This document shows, piece after piece, positions 48,086-57,040 of a stretch of DNA of 64,000 nt. The notes below the pieces were generated by a model. That model was given only the letters and a program-made list of their open reading frames with translations. It searched no databases and was not told where the DNA came from. The translations under genes and the position numbers were made by a program. The DNA comes from Terriglobus tenax (GTDB lineage Bacteria; Acidobacteriota; Terriglobia; Terriglobales; Acidobacteriaceae), in contig NZ_JAGSYA010000003.1 of assembly GCF_025685395.1 (NCBI RefSeq), positions 868,001 to 932,000 of the forward strand, in the 5' to 3' direction. The stretch's first letter is position 1; every line of letters starts with the position of its first letter.

Positions 48086-49273
48086 TTACCTGGCGTTGAA
48101 CGCCTTGACGGCGATGGCATTGGGCTGCGGTCCGGCGGGCAGCATGGTGAAAAGCTCCGGTTGCCCGTTGCGGCCCGCAGTGCGGATGACAGCAACGTCG
48201 CCCGATTTTGCGTTGGCGGCCAGCAGCAGGTGCTCATCGGCGGAGAAGGCCAGGGCATCCGGAGCCGAACCGGCGCGGATGCTGTTGATGCGTTTGCCGT
48301 CGTCGATGCTGTAGAGGCTCAGATTGTCCGCACCGAAGTTCGAGATCCAGAGGCTGGAATTATCGCGGCTGATCACACCATGCGTGGGATGTGTGCCGAT
48401 GGCATAGGTGCCGCTGACCTCGTTGGTCCAGGTAGAGATCTCCGAGATGGTGTTCGACTCAAAGTTTGAGACGAACACCTCGCCGCCATCCGGCTTCAAC
48501 GTGAGCTGCAGCGGCATTTCGCCGACGTTCAGCATGGCCAGCAGGGCATCGTGCTGCAGGGAGGGGTCCTGCTTGCCACGCCACTCGTTCGGATCGGCGG
48601 AAAGCCATACAGCCATGACCTGCTTGTTGGCGGAGCAGGTGACGAACACCTTGGTCGAATCCTTGATGATGGCCGCATCGGTTGCGCCAGGGCAGTTGCC
48701 CCAGGTGCTGCGCAGTTTGAGTGGCGGTTGTGGTTTTTCCACGGAGACGGCATAGACGGAGACCGATCCCGAGGCCCGGTTGGTGACGACGACAGCGCGA
48801 TTGTCCGGCGCGACGGTCACGACGCCCGGCTTTTCGCCTGTGCCCACGGCAGCAATCTGCCGGCGGGTGTCCAGGTCAATGACGGAAACGGTGTTCGAGC
48901 CGGAATTGGCGGTGTAGGCGCGCTTGCCGTCCGGCGAGACCGCGATGGAATACGGCTCGCGCTGTACGCCGATGGTGGCTTCAATGCGGTTGAGCTCGGT
49001 GTTGATGACGGTCACCGTGCCGGAGCCGGCGTTGACCACGTACACTTCGTTCCGCACCGGGTTGACGGCGATGCCGGAGGGCGAACGGCCCACCTGCAGG
49101 ACCTTGTCCTGGCGCAGGTAGACGAGGTCCAGAACGGTGACGGTGTTGGCCGCTCCGTTGGAGATATAGGCAAACTCCCGGTAATTGGCGGGATACTCCG
49201 GAAAAGCGCCGCGCCTGCAGCCGGCGGCAAAGACCAGCAGCACGGGAAGGGCGGCTCGAAACAGCGATTTCAC
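48086..49273 (-). CDS. YVTN-type beta-propeller lipoprotein
   Basis: About 395 residues. A lipobox-like FAAGC follows the hydrophobic N-terminus. The chain is a series of YVTN/YncE-like blades: IAVNPVRNEVYVVNAGSGTV, IAVSPDGKRAYTANSGSNTV, LAFSADEHLLLAANAKSGDV. Seven-blade propellers of this type bind proteins or DNA; the partner is unknown. GTG at 49273 was chosen; the ATG-like alternatives are upstream. It is 62 bp from the phosphodiesterase gene, same strand. Confidence 0.85.
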   Translation of the reverse strand: MKSLFRAALPVLLVFAAGCRRGAFPEYPANYREFAYISNGAANTVTVLDLVYLRQDKVLQVGRSPSGIAVNPVRNEVYVVNAGSGTVTVINTELNRIEATIGVQREPYSIAVSPDGKRAYTANSGSNTVSVIDLDTRRQIAAVGTGEKPGVVTVAPDNRAVVVTNRASGSVSVYAVSVEKPQPPLKLRSTWGNCPGATDAAIIKDSTKVFVTCSANKQVMAVWLSADPNEWRGKQDPSLQHDALLAMLNVGEMPLQLTLKPDGGEVFVSNFESNTISEISTWTNEVSGTYAIGTHPTHGVISRDNSSLWISNFGADNLSLYSIDDGKRINSIRAGSAPDALAFSADEHLLLAANAKSGDVAVIRTAGRNGQPELFTMLPAGPQPNAIAVKAFNAR

Positions 49274-49306
49274 AGGCACATGTGCGAGTGTATCAACCCC
49301 ACGCCC

Positions 49307-49336
49307 TTGCAAAGCAAGGTGAGCGGACGCTACATT
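49307..49336 (+). promoter_or_regulatory. Candidate promoter of the proline dehydrogenase gene
   Basis: TTGCAA (49307-49312) and TACATT (49331-49336) with an 18-bp spacer, ending 31 bp before the TTG start at 49368. Each hexamer matches the sigma-70 consensus at four of six positions, so this is tentative. Confidence 0.4.
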
Positions 49337-49367
49337 GCAAGGAAGCCCCCAGAAGGAAAATCAGGCA

Positions 49368-50279
49368 TTGCTTCGTAGCTTTTTTATTGCACTTTCTCAG
49401 AACAAACAGATGCGCTCTTTCTCAGAGAGCTCCCCGATCGGCAAGCGGATGTCGAGCCGGTTTGTAGCCGGCATGACCCTGGACGAAGCTCTGCATGCCT
49501 CGGATGAACTGAACCGGCAGGGAATGGCCGTCACGCTGGATGCGCTTGGCGAGAGCGTGCTGTCAGAAGAACACGCCCGCCGCACCGGCAAGCTATACGC
49601 CCAGATGCTGGAAGCAATTGCACTGCGCGGCCTGAATGCCAACGTCAGCCTGAAGCTGACGCAAATGGGGATGGATGTCGATCCTCTGATGGCCGAAGAA
49701 GTGGTTGGGGAGCTGGTCGAGCAGGCTTCGCACATCGATAACTTCGTGCGCCTCGACATGGAAGGCTCCGGTTACACGGAGGCCACCGTCGCCATGACCG
49801 AGCGTCTGCATGCGAAGTTCGGCCCGGCCGGTACCGTGATGCAGGCCTACCTGTATCGCACCGAACAGGATATTGAGCGGCTGCTAGGGCAGGGAATCCG
49901 TATCCGCCTGTGCAAGGGAGCCTACAAGGAGCCCGCGTCGCTGGCGTTTCCAGACAAGATCGACGTGGACGGCAACTACGTTAAGCTGGCCAAACGCTGC
50001 ATGACCAGTGGTGTTTTCTGCGGCATGGCGACTCACGATGAAAAGATCATCGAGGAGCTGAAGCGTTTTGCCACGGAGAAAAAGCTGCCGAAGAACGCCT
50101 TCGAGTTCCAGATGCTCTATGGCGTGCGCCGCGACCTGCAGCGTGCGCTGGTGAAGCAGGGCTGGGGCGTCCGCGTCTATGTACCCTTCGGGCCGGAGTG
50201 GTACCCCTACTTCATGCGACGCCTGGCCGAGCGTCCGGCTAATGTACTGTTTCTGGCAAAGAACTTTTTCCGGAATTAA
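49368..50279 (+). CDS. Proline dehydrogenase
   Basis: About 303 residues. It oxidises proline to pyrroline-5-carboxylate with FAD. The TTG at 49368 is chosen: it gives the family-like N-terminus LRSFFIALSQNK and an AAGGAA lies about 11 bp upstream. Barrel motifs: NVSLKLTQMG, VRLDMEGSGYTE, QAYLYRTEQD, RLCKGAYKEP, and FQMLYGVRRDLQ followed by PEWYPYFMRRLAERPAN. It is the stand-alone PutA-PRODH type, without the P5C dehydrogenase domain or gene nearby. Confidence 0.93.
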   Translation: MLRSFFIALSQNKQMRSFSESSPIGKRMSSRFVAGMTLDEALHASDELNRQGMAVTLDALGESVLSEEHARRTGKLYAQMLEAIALRGLNANVSLKLTQMGMDVDPLMAEEVVGELVEQASHIDNFVRLDMEGSGYTEATVAMTERLHAKFGPAGTVMQAYLYRTEQDIERLLGQGIRIRLCKGAYKEPASLAFPDKIDVDGNYVKLAKRCMTSGVFCGMATHDEKIIEELKRFATEKKLPKNAFEFQMLYGVRRDLQRALVKQGWGVRVYVPFGPEWYPYFMRRLAERPANVLFLAKNFFRN

Positions 50280-50297
50280 AGTCCGGTCAGCAAAAAC

Positions 50298-50334
50298 AAA
50301 GCCCTCGTCCAGGATCAATGGACGAGGGCTTTTT
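50298..50334. terminator. Bidirectional terminator between proline dehydrogenase and redoxin genes
   Basis: 13-bp inverted repeat (AAAGCCCTCGTCC / GGACGAGGGCTTT) with a 9-nt loop and a T run at the right side and an A run at the left. Lies between convergent genes. Confidence 0.9.
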
Positions 50335-50351
50335 GTGTGAGCGGAGAGGGA

Positions 50352-51587
50352 TTACTTGCTGGCGCTCAGAGTCTTCGACTTCTCTGACAGCAGCTTCTCT
50401 ACCAGTGCCGTAGTCTCCTGCACCAGCTCCTCGTGTGCCTTGCCGGTAGCAGGGCCGGAGAATCCAGCGTGGATCTCGCGCACCTTGCCTTCGCGGTCCA
50501 CGAAGAAGCTGGTGGGCCAGCAGTTCAGGTTGTCGGCGCCGGTAATCTTCTCGTTCAACTGATCGGTGGTTCCGGCCAGCAGCACGGGGTAGGTCACACC
50601 GTAGCGCTTGATGAAGGCCTTGACGCGCGTGGGGTTCTTGATCTGCTCGTCGTCCTGCTCGAAGTCCAGGTTGATGATCTCCAGACCCTTGGCGTGGAAC
50701 TTCTTGTAAAGCGATGCGAGCAGCGGAGCTTCGTCGTGGCAGTTTGGGCACCAGGAGCCACCAATCGCTACGAGAACGACCTTGTTCTTGAACTGGGCAT
50801 CGGTGCTGGAGACGGTTTTGCCATTCAGATCAGGAAAGCTGAAGGTGAGAGGCGTGGCAGGGTCTTTCCACTTGGTCTGCTCCGTGGTGCCGGTCGGCGG
50901 GGCAAGGTTTTCCTTACGGGCTTCAGCAGGACGGCGTGCGGTCCACTGCTGGCCGTCCCGCAGGGGATTGATGACCAGAAGCGTGCCGTCTTCCTGGGGC
51001 TTGAAAGCGAAGATGGCCGGGCCGGCAGCGGTGAAGTGCGTCAGCACAAACTGCTTATTTTCGGCATCGTAGTTGCCATAAAGACCGCCGGTATCGCCGT
51101 CAATACGCAGGATGGCTGCCTTGACCAGCGCGGGGCTCTGGTCGACCTTCAGGTTCCAGGCCGACTCCCCCTTGGGCGACTTGCCTACGGCAATCTCCCA
51201 GTCGCCATGAATGTCCGGCGCCTTGACGGCAGCGGGCTTTGCAGCAGCTCCGCGATGCAGGCTCAGCGGGGACTTGGATTTGGCATTGCCGTAGGTGCCG
51301 GTCAGATCGTCACCGGTCACGGTAGCGTCAAGCTGGCGAGCGAAGTAGTCAAAGTTCAGCAGCAGGTGCCCGTTTTCCGCGGTTCCGCTGGTTGCTTCCC
51401 AGCGTTCGGGGCCACTCAGGAAAGCGCCTGAAACTCCGTTGGCCTGCTGCTTGATCTCCAGGGTGACCGGAATCTTCTGGCCGCGGATCTCCGAGAAGCC
51501 CTGCCAGGTACCGGTCAGCGCCGACTGGCCCAGGGCCGGCAGAGTAAACAGAAGGGCAGACGCGAAGGTTGCAAGACGTGCATTCAT
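50352..51587 (-). CDS. Secreted thioredoxin-like (TlpA-type) redox protein with N-terminal extra domain
   Basis: 411 residues. Signal peptide (LATFASALLFTLPALGQ). The first 240 residues are beta-rich (TGTWQGFSEIRGQKIPVTLE) without a family I can name. The C-terminal 170 residues are a TlpA-type thioredoxin fold with the active site WCPNC (in GGSWCPNCHDEAPLLASLY) and a cis-Pro region WPTSFFVDREG. TlpA proteins reduce periplasmic disulphides, such as in cytochrome maturation. The reductant and target are unknown here. Upstream leader holds a hairpin. Confidence 0.85.
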   Translation of the reverse strand: MNARLATFASALLFTLPALGQSALTGTWQGFSEIRGQKIPVTLEIKQQANGVSGAFLSGPERWEATSGTAENGHLLLNFDYFARQLDATVTGDDLTGTYGNAKSKSPLSLHRGAAAKPAAVKAPDIHGDWEIAVGKSPKGESAWNLKVDQSPALVKAAILRIDGDTGGLYGNYDAENKQFVLTHFTAAGPAIFAFKPQEDGTLLVINPLRDGQQWTARRPAEARKENLAPPTGTTEQTKWKDPATPLTFSFPDLNGKTVSSTDAQFKNKVVLVAIGGSWCPNCHDEAPLLASLYKKFHAKGLEIINLDFEQDDEQIKNPTRVKAFIKRYGVTYPVLLAGTTDQLNEKITGADNLNCWPTSFFVDREGKVREIHAGFSGPATGKAHEELVQETTALVEKLLSEKSKTLSASK

Positions 51588-51642
51588 GGTTGTTTTCCTT
51601 GCTGGTTTGCGGTTTGGCTCTATCTCCGGGCAGACATAAGAA

Positions 51643-51674
51643 AGCCCGCGGACTTATGGATAAGTGCGCAGGCT
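51643..51674 (-). other. Imperfect hairpin in the leader of the redoxin gene
   Basis: The minus strand folds AGCC-t-GCG-c-ACTTAT / ATAAGT-c-CGC-g-GGCT, a 15-bp imperfect stem with a very short loop, 56 bp before the redoxin start codon at 51587. Followed on the minus strand by TTTCTTATG. It may be a leader or attenuator structure, or a DNA-binding site. Confidence 0.35.
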
Positions 51675-51856
51675 CGCGGAGAATCGGATGTTGTCGGGTT
51701 GGATGGGAATCAGGCTACAGGCCTGACTCTACCGTCCGGAACGCGATCCAAGGGCGGCCTGCTGCGAACAGCAGCGGCAACAACAGCCCAGGATGGCGCG
51801 GGTAAACATTGTCGTTAGGGTAGTCAATAATCTGCGGCAGGTCAAGCAATGCCGGA

Positions 51857-52462
51857 TTACGGCCGGGGCGGCATCATGGTTTCCACCATGGGCGCCACCT
51901 GCACCAGGTTGCTCAGGGTAGCTCTTTCCTGCGGAGTGAAATCACGGTAAGCAGGGGAGTTAAGGGCATTTTGCCGCTGCTCCGGGGGCATTCGGCGGAT
52001 GTCCTGGAAGGCGCGAGCCACCATCCGGCGGCGCTCCAGGGGAAGCGTTCCGAGCTGGCCCAGCGCGCCACGTACCTGCTGCCGCTGCTGCGGCTCCAGC
52101 TTTTCCATCGCCTCGGCGCGGTTAATCACGCGCTCCCGCTGTTGCGGCGGCATGGCGTTCAACTGGCCCAGACGGTTCATCACGCGCGTCTGCGTCTCCG
52201 GCGGAAGCTGCTGGAAGCCCGGCTCACTGCGCAGGGCGTTCTGCTGCTGCTGCGGCGTCAGGTTGCGGTGCATATCCATCCACTGCGAGAGGTGCTGACC
52301 ACGGACATTACCGGTTGGAGCGGCGGAACGTGGCTGCTGCGGCTGACGCTGTTGCGAAGGTGGGCTGGACGGACGACGAAGCTGCTGCGACAACGCAGGC
52401 ACGGTCAGAACAGCCACCAGGGTGGCTGTTGCCAGACTACGCATTGTTCCCATGCAGTTCAT
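51857..52462 (-). CDS. Secreted DUF3106-like Gln/Pro-rich protein
   Basis: About 201 residues. A signal peptide (ATATLVAVLTVPALSQ) leads to a Gln/Pro-rich linker, then repeated helices with motifs such as NLTPQQQQNALRSEPGFQQL, AMPPQQRERVINRAEAME and RMPPEQRQNALNSPAYRDFT, ending LSNLVQVAPM. The repeats fit DUF3106. The ATG at 52462 has GGGAAA upstream. It is the last gene of the sigma / anti-sigma cluster, all leftward. Confidence 0.75.
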   Translation of the reverse strand: MNCMGTMRSLATATLVAVLTVPALSQQLRRPSSPPSQQRQPQQPRSAAPTGNVRGQHLSQWMDMHRNLTPQQQQNALRSEPGFQQLPPETQTRVMNRLGQLNAMPPQQRERVINRAEAMEKLEPQQRQQVRGALGQLGTLPLERRRMVARAFQDIRRMPPEQRQNALNSPAYRDFTPQERATLSNLVQVAPMVETMMPPRP

Positions 52463-52628
52463 TGTTTTTCCCAAAGCCGGTGTTTGCGTACAAAGAGTAG
52501 CAATGTTCGCGGCAAAATCCGCTGAAAATGTTAAGTAAAGCATTCATTTTCAGCTTCCAAACCTACATTTTGGGGCTCCTCTCACTCAGAAGGAACCCCG
52601 ATTTCCATCAAAAGATGCGGGTGCAGGC

Positions 52629-53120
52629 CTAGGTCTGCGGAATCCCTTCGTCGTCCTGAGAAGCGTCGTCCAGAAGGTCCATCTCCTGGATGGCCTGGTC
52701 ATTGCGGTCCAGAATCTGGAGGTCTTCCACCACCGCGGCACGCGGCGCCGGCGTGGACTTCACGCTTGCCAGGTAGGTTCCAGCGCCACCGACCATCAAC
52801 ACCAGCGCCATGGCAGTCGCCATCATCGGGCGGAACTGCGCCCCGGTGTTGTACAGCAGGCGAGCGCGCAGGCGCTCCAGGAAGTTGGCCGGAGCGGATT
52901 GCTGCTCGGCACGGACACGGGCAGTGACGCGGGTATCAAACCAGGGAGACGGCTCCGGAGCTGTCCAGGCATCCATCGCCGCAAAGGTGGCACGTAACTC
53001 CTTCAGCTCCGCACTGCATGGATCGCAGTTGGACAGATGAGCCTGGGCTACGGGCGACGGCGCCTGGGCTGGGTTCAGGACCAGGTCTTCGAGCTCGTTT
53101 TGGAATTCATGGCAGTTCAT
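52629..53120 (-). CDS. Anti-sigma factor with N-terminal zinc-finger (zf-HC2) domain
   Basis: 163 residues. The N-terminal zinc-binding pattern is Cys3/His4, then H28-x3-C32-x2-C35 (HLSNCDPC). A hydrophobic segment near residues 99-118 (MMATAMALVLMVGGAGTYL) anchors it in the membrane. The C-terminal part is periplasmic and acidic. It follows the sigma factor gene (28-bp gap) on the same strand, the usual sigma/anti-sigma order. Confidence 0.88.
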   Translation of the reverse strand: MNCHEFQNELEDLVLNPAQAPSPVAQAHLSNCDPCSAELKELRATFAAMDAWTAPEPSPWFDTRVTARVRAEQQSAPANFLERLRARLLYNTGAQFRPMMATAMALVLMVGGAGTYLASVKSTPAPRAAVVEDLQILDRNDQAIQEMDLLDDASQDDEGIPQT

Positions 53121-53148
53121 AACAGTTCATCCCGGCGCGCAGCGCGCC

Positions 53149-53877
53149 TTATACAAAATCCTTCAGCTTCACTCGTAACGTCTGGTACGCGCGAAACAAC
53201 AGCGATTTGGTGGCAGACTCAGACAGTTTAAGCACTTCGCCAATCTGTTTGTAGTCCATCCCCTGATACTTATGCATTAGCACGGCGTTCCGCTGACGTT
53301 CCGGCAGCTCCATCACATGCTGCCGGATGGCCTTCATGCGCTCCTCGTGCAGCAGGTCGGCTTCCACGCTCGGTGTTCCATCGGCGACATCCGGCATCGT
53401 CCCGGTCTCATAGTCCGGCTCATCCAGGTGGATGGTCGGGGCAGAGCGCTCATTCTTCGTATCCCGGGCATGATTTACACCCAGGTTGGTGGCGATGCGG
53501 TACAACCAGGTGGAGAAACGAGCCTCCGCACGATAGGTCTCCCGCGAGCGGAAGACGCGCAGAAAAACCTCCTGAGCCAGTTCCTCGGCAATGGCCTGGT
53601 TGTGAACCATGCGGTACATAAAACTCACAATCGGCTTGCGATACTTGGCCAGAAGGACATCAAAGGCTTCAAGATTGCCGGCCTTCAGGGCCAGCATGGT
53701 CTGGACATCGTCGTTCGCGGTAAAGTCCGTCTGCGCGCTTGCCACGACTGCGTCCGGCAGTGTCACGTTTTTCAAATCCGGATTGAGCGCCATCGTGCCC
53801 ATGTCCTCTTGAACACAGTCTTCTTCCAGAGGTTGCGCGCGGTCCTGACTGGAATTTGATTTTCGCGGTTCGGACAT
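53149..53877 (-). CDS. ECF (RpoE-type) sigma factor
   Basis: 242 residues. Region 2 is FDVLLAKYRKPIVSFMYRMV and then ELAQEVFLRVFRSRETYR; RFSTWLYRIATNLGVNH follows. Region 4 near the C-terminus is LPERQRNAVLMHKYQGMDYK and LKLSESATKSLLFRAYQTL. The first about 60 residues are polar and not conserved. With the downstream zinc anti-sigma factor and DUF3106 protein it forms a likely envelope-stress switch. Confidence 0.93.
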   Translation of the reverse strand: MSEPRKSNSSQDRAQPLEEDCVQEDMGTMALNPDLKNVTLPDAVVASAQTDFTANDDVQTMLALKAGNLEAFDVLLAKYRKPIVSFMYRMVHNQAIAEELAQEVFLRVFRSRETYRAEARFSTWLYRIATNLGVNHARDTKNERSAPTIHLDEPDYETGTMPDVADGTPSVEADLLHEERMKAIRQHVMELPERQRNAVLMHKYQGMDYKQIGEVLKLSESATKSLLFRAYQTLRVKLKDFV

Positions 53878-54004
53878 CCGTTTGCCTATTCTACTGTCTC
53901 AGATGCCGGGTACCACAGTAGCGTCAACGACAGGTCTTTGGTATCTTGAATAAGGCAGTTGATGCGGCGTGAGTGATGCTCCGCGGCAGGGTGCCACCCT
54001 TCAA

Positions 54005-54079
54005 GGGCGCATAACTCAGCGGTAGAGTGCCACCTTCACACGGTGGAAGTCGTAGGTTCGAATCCTGCTGTGCCCACCA
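54005..54079 (+). tRNA. tRNA-Val(CAC), target of the integrative element
   Basis: 5' arm GGGCGCA pairs with TGTGCCC (one G-U), A discriminator, encoded CCA. Anticodon stem-loop CCACC-TTCACAC-GGTGG gives anticodon CAC, valine. T-arm GTAGGTTCGAATCCTGC. The integrase gene lies 100 bp downstream on the opposite strand, the standard place for tRNA-targeting integrases. Confidence 0.95.
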
Positions 54080-54127
54080 TCAAATCAACAACTTAGAGCC
54101 GACGATGCGTTCCCAAGGGCGCAAAAC

Positions 54128-54145
54128 GGGCACAGAATGGGCACA
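54128..54145. other. Repeated GGGCACA near the left end of the element
   Basis: GGGCACAG at 54128-54135 and GGGCACA at 54139-54145, an 11-bp period. They are the reverse complement of the CTGTGCCC of the tRNA-Val acceptor end (54068-54075). They may be integrase or excisionase binding sites near attL. This is inference. Confidence 0.35.
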
Positions 54146-54178
54146 AATCCCAAATCTGACGCTCGGTGCGTATCCTCC

Positions 54179-55345
54179 TCATACCATCGTCCTTTCCCGC
54201 CCAAACAGAACGTCCACGACCTTGCTCTGCGCCTGTCGCTTCTTCTCCATTCGAGCGTGCGTGTAGATCTCCATGGTGGTGTTGATCTTGGCGTGGCGCA
54301 TAAGCTCCTGAACCACCTTCACGTCGTCCCCATATTCCGACAGCATGGAGCTGTAGGTATGGCGGAAGATGTGCCAACCGATGCGCTTGGTGATGCCTGC
54401 CCGTTTCGCGACCGGCTGCAAGATCTTCTGTAAGGACGAGACCGCCCAGACAGGCATCTTGCCGAAGGCATGATCGCTGGCAAACACCCAGTCTGTGTCG
54501 GACGAGTACATTGTGATCGTCCGCCAGGTCTGAAGCTCCGCCAGAACCAGATCGTCGAGCGGGACGGGCTGCTGTGAGACCTCTGTCTTGCAGCGGCCGA
54601 CGGCTCCATCGACGACCGAACGAAGAACGTTTGCCTTCCCCGTTTGGAAATCGATGTCGCCCCACTTCAGTCCAAGCGTTTCGCTGATGCGGAGGCCTGT
54701 GGTCGCACAGACAACACCCATCGCCCGTTCCCGGTCTGGGAGCTTTCCCAAGAGAGCCAGAAACTCTTCAACCGTGAGCGTCTCAGGGATGCGCGTCCGT
54801 TTGGAACTGACACGCACCATGGCGATCGGATTCTCGTGCTGCCCGAGCCACTCCCACCGTATGCCATGGCGAAAGACCGTGCTCATGACATTGCGGAGCT
54901 TGGCCCTCGAACTAGGAGCCAGGCTGACGCGGTCCAGCCACTCCTCGACATCCACACTGCGGATGTCGCGAAGCCGGAAGGAACCCCATCGTGGAAGGAT
55001 ATGGTTCTTCAAGTTGCCCTCGTAGTTCTTTTTGGTCTTACGAGTCTTGCGTTGGTGATTCTCTTCAGGGAGTTCTTTCGAACGATAGTGGTTGACGAGA
55101 TCCGAGAAGGTTTTGGGGCCGGCCATTCTCTGAAAGCCCTGCTGGTTGATTGTCAGCCTGAGCGATTCAATCGCTGACGATGCAAGGGCCTTCGTCGGAT
55201 ATTGCGTGACCGTTCCGATGACTTGCTTCCGCAACTGGCGCTCACCGTGCTCATCGGTTTCACGCCAGCGGTAGATCCAAACAGAGGCGCTACTTTTGCG
55301 GGGCATAAGTTTCAAACTGCCATTTTGATAACGAGGTCTGCTCAA
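54179..55345 (-). CDS. Tyrosine recombinase integrase
   Basis: 388 residues. Catalytic residues fit the family: Arg219 in TTGLRISETLGL, His325 and Arg328 in HIFRHTYSS, His351 in ELMRHAKINTT, and Tyr361 in TMEIYTHA. The N-terminal half carries the DNA-arm binding and core-binding (SAM-like) region. The TTG at 55345 was chosen because AAGGAGAG lies 7 bp upstream and it directly overlaps the excisionase stop (TTGA). It points toward tRNA-Val. Confidence 0.93.
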   Translation of the reverse strand: MSRPRYQNGSLKLMPRKSSASVWIYRWRETDEHGERQLRKQVIGTVTQYPTKALASSAIESLRLTINQQGFQRMAGPKTFSDLVNHYRSKELPEENHQRKTRKTKKNYEGNLKNHILPRWGSFRLRDIRSVDVEEWLDRVSLAPSSRAKLRNVMSTVFRHGIRWEWLGQHENPIAMVRVSSKRTRIPETLTVEEFLALLGKLPDRERAMGVVCATTGLRISETLGLKWGDIDFQTGKANVLRSVVDGAVGRCKTEVSQQPVPLDDLVLAELQTWRTITMYSSDTDWVFASDHAFGKMPVWAVSSLQKILQPVAKRAGITKRIGWHIFRHTYSSMLSEYGDDVKVVQELMRHAKINTTMEIYTHARMEKKRQAQSKVVDVLFGRERTMV

Positions 55346-55704
55346 GAAACTCTCCTTGAACAAGGCCCCGGCCGCTGGCATAAGTTTACCGCCGCCGACA
55401 TCCAATGATCGAGCTCCGAGATACGGAACTTCCACATCCGTCGCTGCCCGGATCCTACGGGATGACCTGGCAGCCTCCCTCGACGAGCGAGTTCGAGAAG
55501 CGTCTTGCGTCGCATGGACAGAAAGCTAGCGGCGCGCTCTGCATCTACAAACGGCTCCTGCACCAAGACGTCCGGTGAGGCAGAGGTCGGCGGACGGCGA
55601 TCAGGTATCTTGATCCCTCTCTCGTCCGAACGGCTAGCGACATCTGTGTTTGTGGGTACGACATCTCTGGTTCCAATTTGTTCGACGCTTGCGGCTAAGG
55701 CCAT
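55342..55704 (-). CDS. Excisionase-like helix-turn-helix protein
   Basis: 120 residues. The C-terminal half fits a winged HTH_17/MerR-type excisionase: FVDAERAASFLSMRRKTLLE, then RGRLPGHPVGSGQRRMWKF and ISELDHWM. The N-terminal half is polar and probably disordered. Its TGA stop overlaps the integrase TTG start. The ATG at 55704 has GGAG 9 bp upstream. It may help the integrase excise the element. Confidence 0.75.
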   Translation of the reverse strand: MALAASVEQIGTRDVVPTNTDVASRSDERGIKIPDRRPPTSASPDVLVQEPFVDAERAASFLSMRRKTLLELARRGRLPGHPVGSGQRRMWKFRISELDHWMSAAVNLCQRPGPCSRRVS

Positions 55705-55783
55705 AGAGCATCTCCAAAAGGGGAATGCCGGTATCTGGCGATACCGGGAAATGTGCCTAGCCTCTCTCCGCTACCCCCTCGTG

Positions 55784-55832
55784 TCTAATACTTCTTATTT
55801 ATCGGGTGATGCGTTTCATTTATCACCCCGTC
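55784..55832 (-). promoter_or_regulatory. Left LysR-type control module facing the excisionase
   Basis: Holds a LysR-type box GGTGAT-N11-ATCACC at 55805-55827 and, on the minus strand going left, the element TATTAGA ending at 55784, about 80 bp before the excisionase start. The 49 bp match the module at 57041-57089 in inverted orientation, differing mainly in the N11. Confidence 0.65.
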
Positions 55833-56003
55833 TTTGTTGGCAGTTGCGGCGACGGAGTTCCGCAGGAGTAAGTTTGGCCAAAATGGACTTTCCTGTTGAA
55901 ACCATGGGTGACGATTGACACAATCTTCCGCAGGTCGGAGATAGGATTCTCTCCGCTGTTGTGGAGTCAAATCGGAAGCGCTTTATCGACCGGGCAGAGC
56001 GCT

Positions 56004-57014
56004 ATGTATGAATGGGCCGAGCTTCGCCACTTTCGGTATCTGCTTGCCATCCTGGAGAAACAGGGATTCAGGGCGGCAGCGGAACAATTGCGTACCGCCC
56101 AACCGAACCTCAGCATTCAAGCCAAACAGTTTCAGGAAAACGCCTCGGTTCGTCTCTTCCGCAAGATGAAAGGCCAGCGTATCCGGCCGACGGAATCTGG
56201 AATTGCGTTCAAAGTCCTTGCCCGGTATCTCTTAGAAACGCTCGAAGAGGTACTCGATGCACTGATCGCGATCGAACGTGGCGAGATTGGCTCCGTGCGA
56301 TTCGGATGCACTCCCTTGGTCGATCAGGGCTTGTTTCGCACCTTTAGCGATCTACACCAAGAGATTCTTCCCGGCTGCCGGATTCGGCCCACCCATGGTG
56401 ATACTGCCCAACTCGCGGATGAGGTTCTGCTAGGAAAGGTCGACGCCGCCATTGTGACTCTACCTCTTCATCATCCGGATTTGCGCATCGAAGAGGTGCG
56501 GCGAGACCGGCTTGTCGTGTGCCTGCGGCGAGACCATCCGCTGGCCACGAAAGCCTCGTTGCAAACCGCGGATCTGCAGGGCAACCTTGCCGTCCTCTAT
56601 CACCCCCAACGTCACCCGGATGCGCACGCGCGTCTGCTCGAACTGCTCAGAGATGCCGGCGTGCAAATCGAAGAGTATTCCTGCGTCTCGCACCCAACCG
56701 AGATGCAGACGCTCGTCAAAGGCGGCCACGGCTTCGCGTTGATCCGCGAAGGAACCCATCTTGACGATGAATTGATGACACGTCCGATCGCAGGAGTGGA
56801 CTGGACCGTGGATACTGCTTTGATTTACCACAAAGTGCGCCATCCGAAGACCATTCCCATCCTTGTCAAGCGGCTCAAGAAGCAACTCTCCAAGAACGAA
56901 AAAGAGAGGCCACTGAACCAGGTACCTGCTTACTTGCAGGCCTCCATGATTGCTGCTCAACGACCTCCTCAACCTGTGAAAGAAGGTCCGGTTCAGATGA
57001 CGCTCTTGAGCTGA
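56004..57014 (+). CDS. LysR-family transcriptional regulator of the element
   Basis: 336 residues. The HTH is at the N-terminus: LRHFRYLLAILEKQGFRAAA then EQLRTAQPNLSIQAKQFQEN and TESGIAFKVLARYLL. The periplasmic-binding-like effector domain follows (GCTPLVDQGLFRTFSDLHQE). The ATG at 56004 gives the normal LysR N-terminus. It is bracketed by two inverted LysR-box modules (55784-55832 and 57041-57089). Effector unknown. Confidence 0.9.
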   Translation: MYEWAELRHFRYLLAILEKQGFRAAAEQLRTAQPNLSIQAKQFQENASVRLFRKMKGQRIRPTESGIAFKVLARYLLETLEEVLDALIAIERGEIGSVRFGCTPLVDQGLFRTFSDLHQEILPGCRIRPTHGDTAQLADEVLLGKVDAAIVTLPLHHPDLRIEEVRRDRLVVCLRRDHPLATKASLQTADLQGNLAVLYHPQRHPDAHARLLELLRDAGVQIEEYSCVSHPTEMQTLVKGGHGFALIREGTHLDDELMTRPIAGVDWTVDTALIYHKVRHPKTIPILVKRLKKQLSKNEKERPLNQVPAYLQASMIAAQRPPQPVKEGPVQMTLLS

Positions 57015-57040
57015 AAAGACCAAGAGCAGCACGGAGATAG

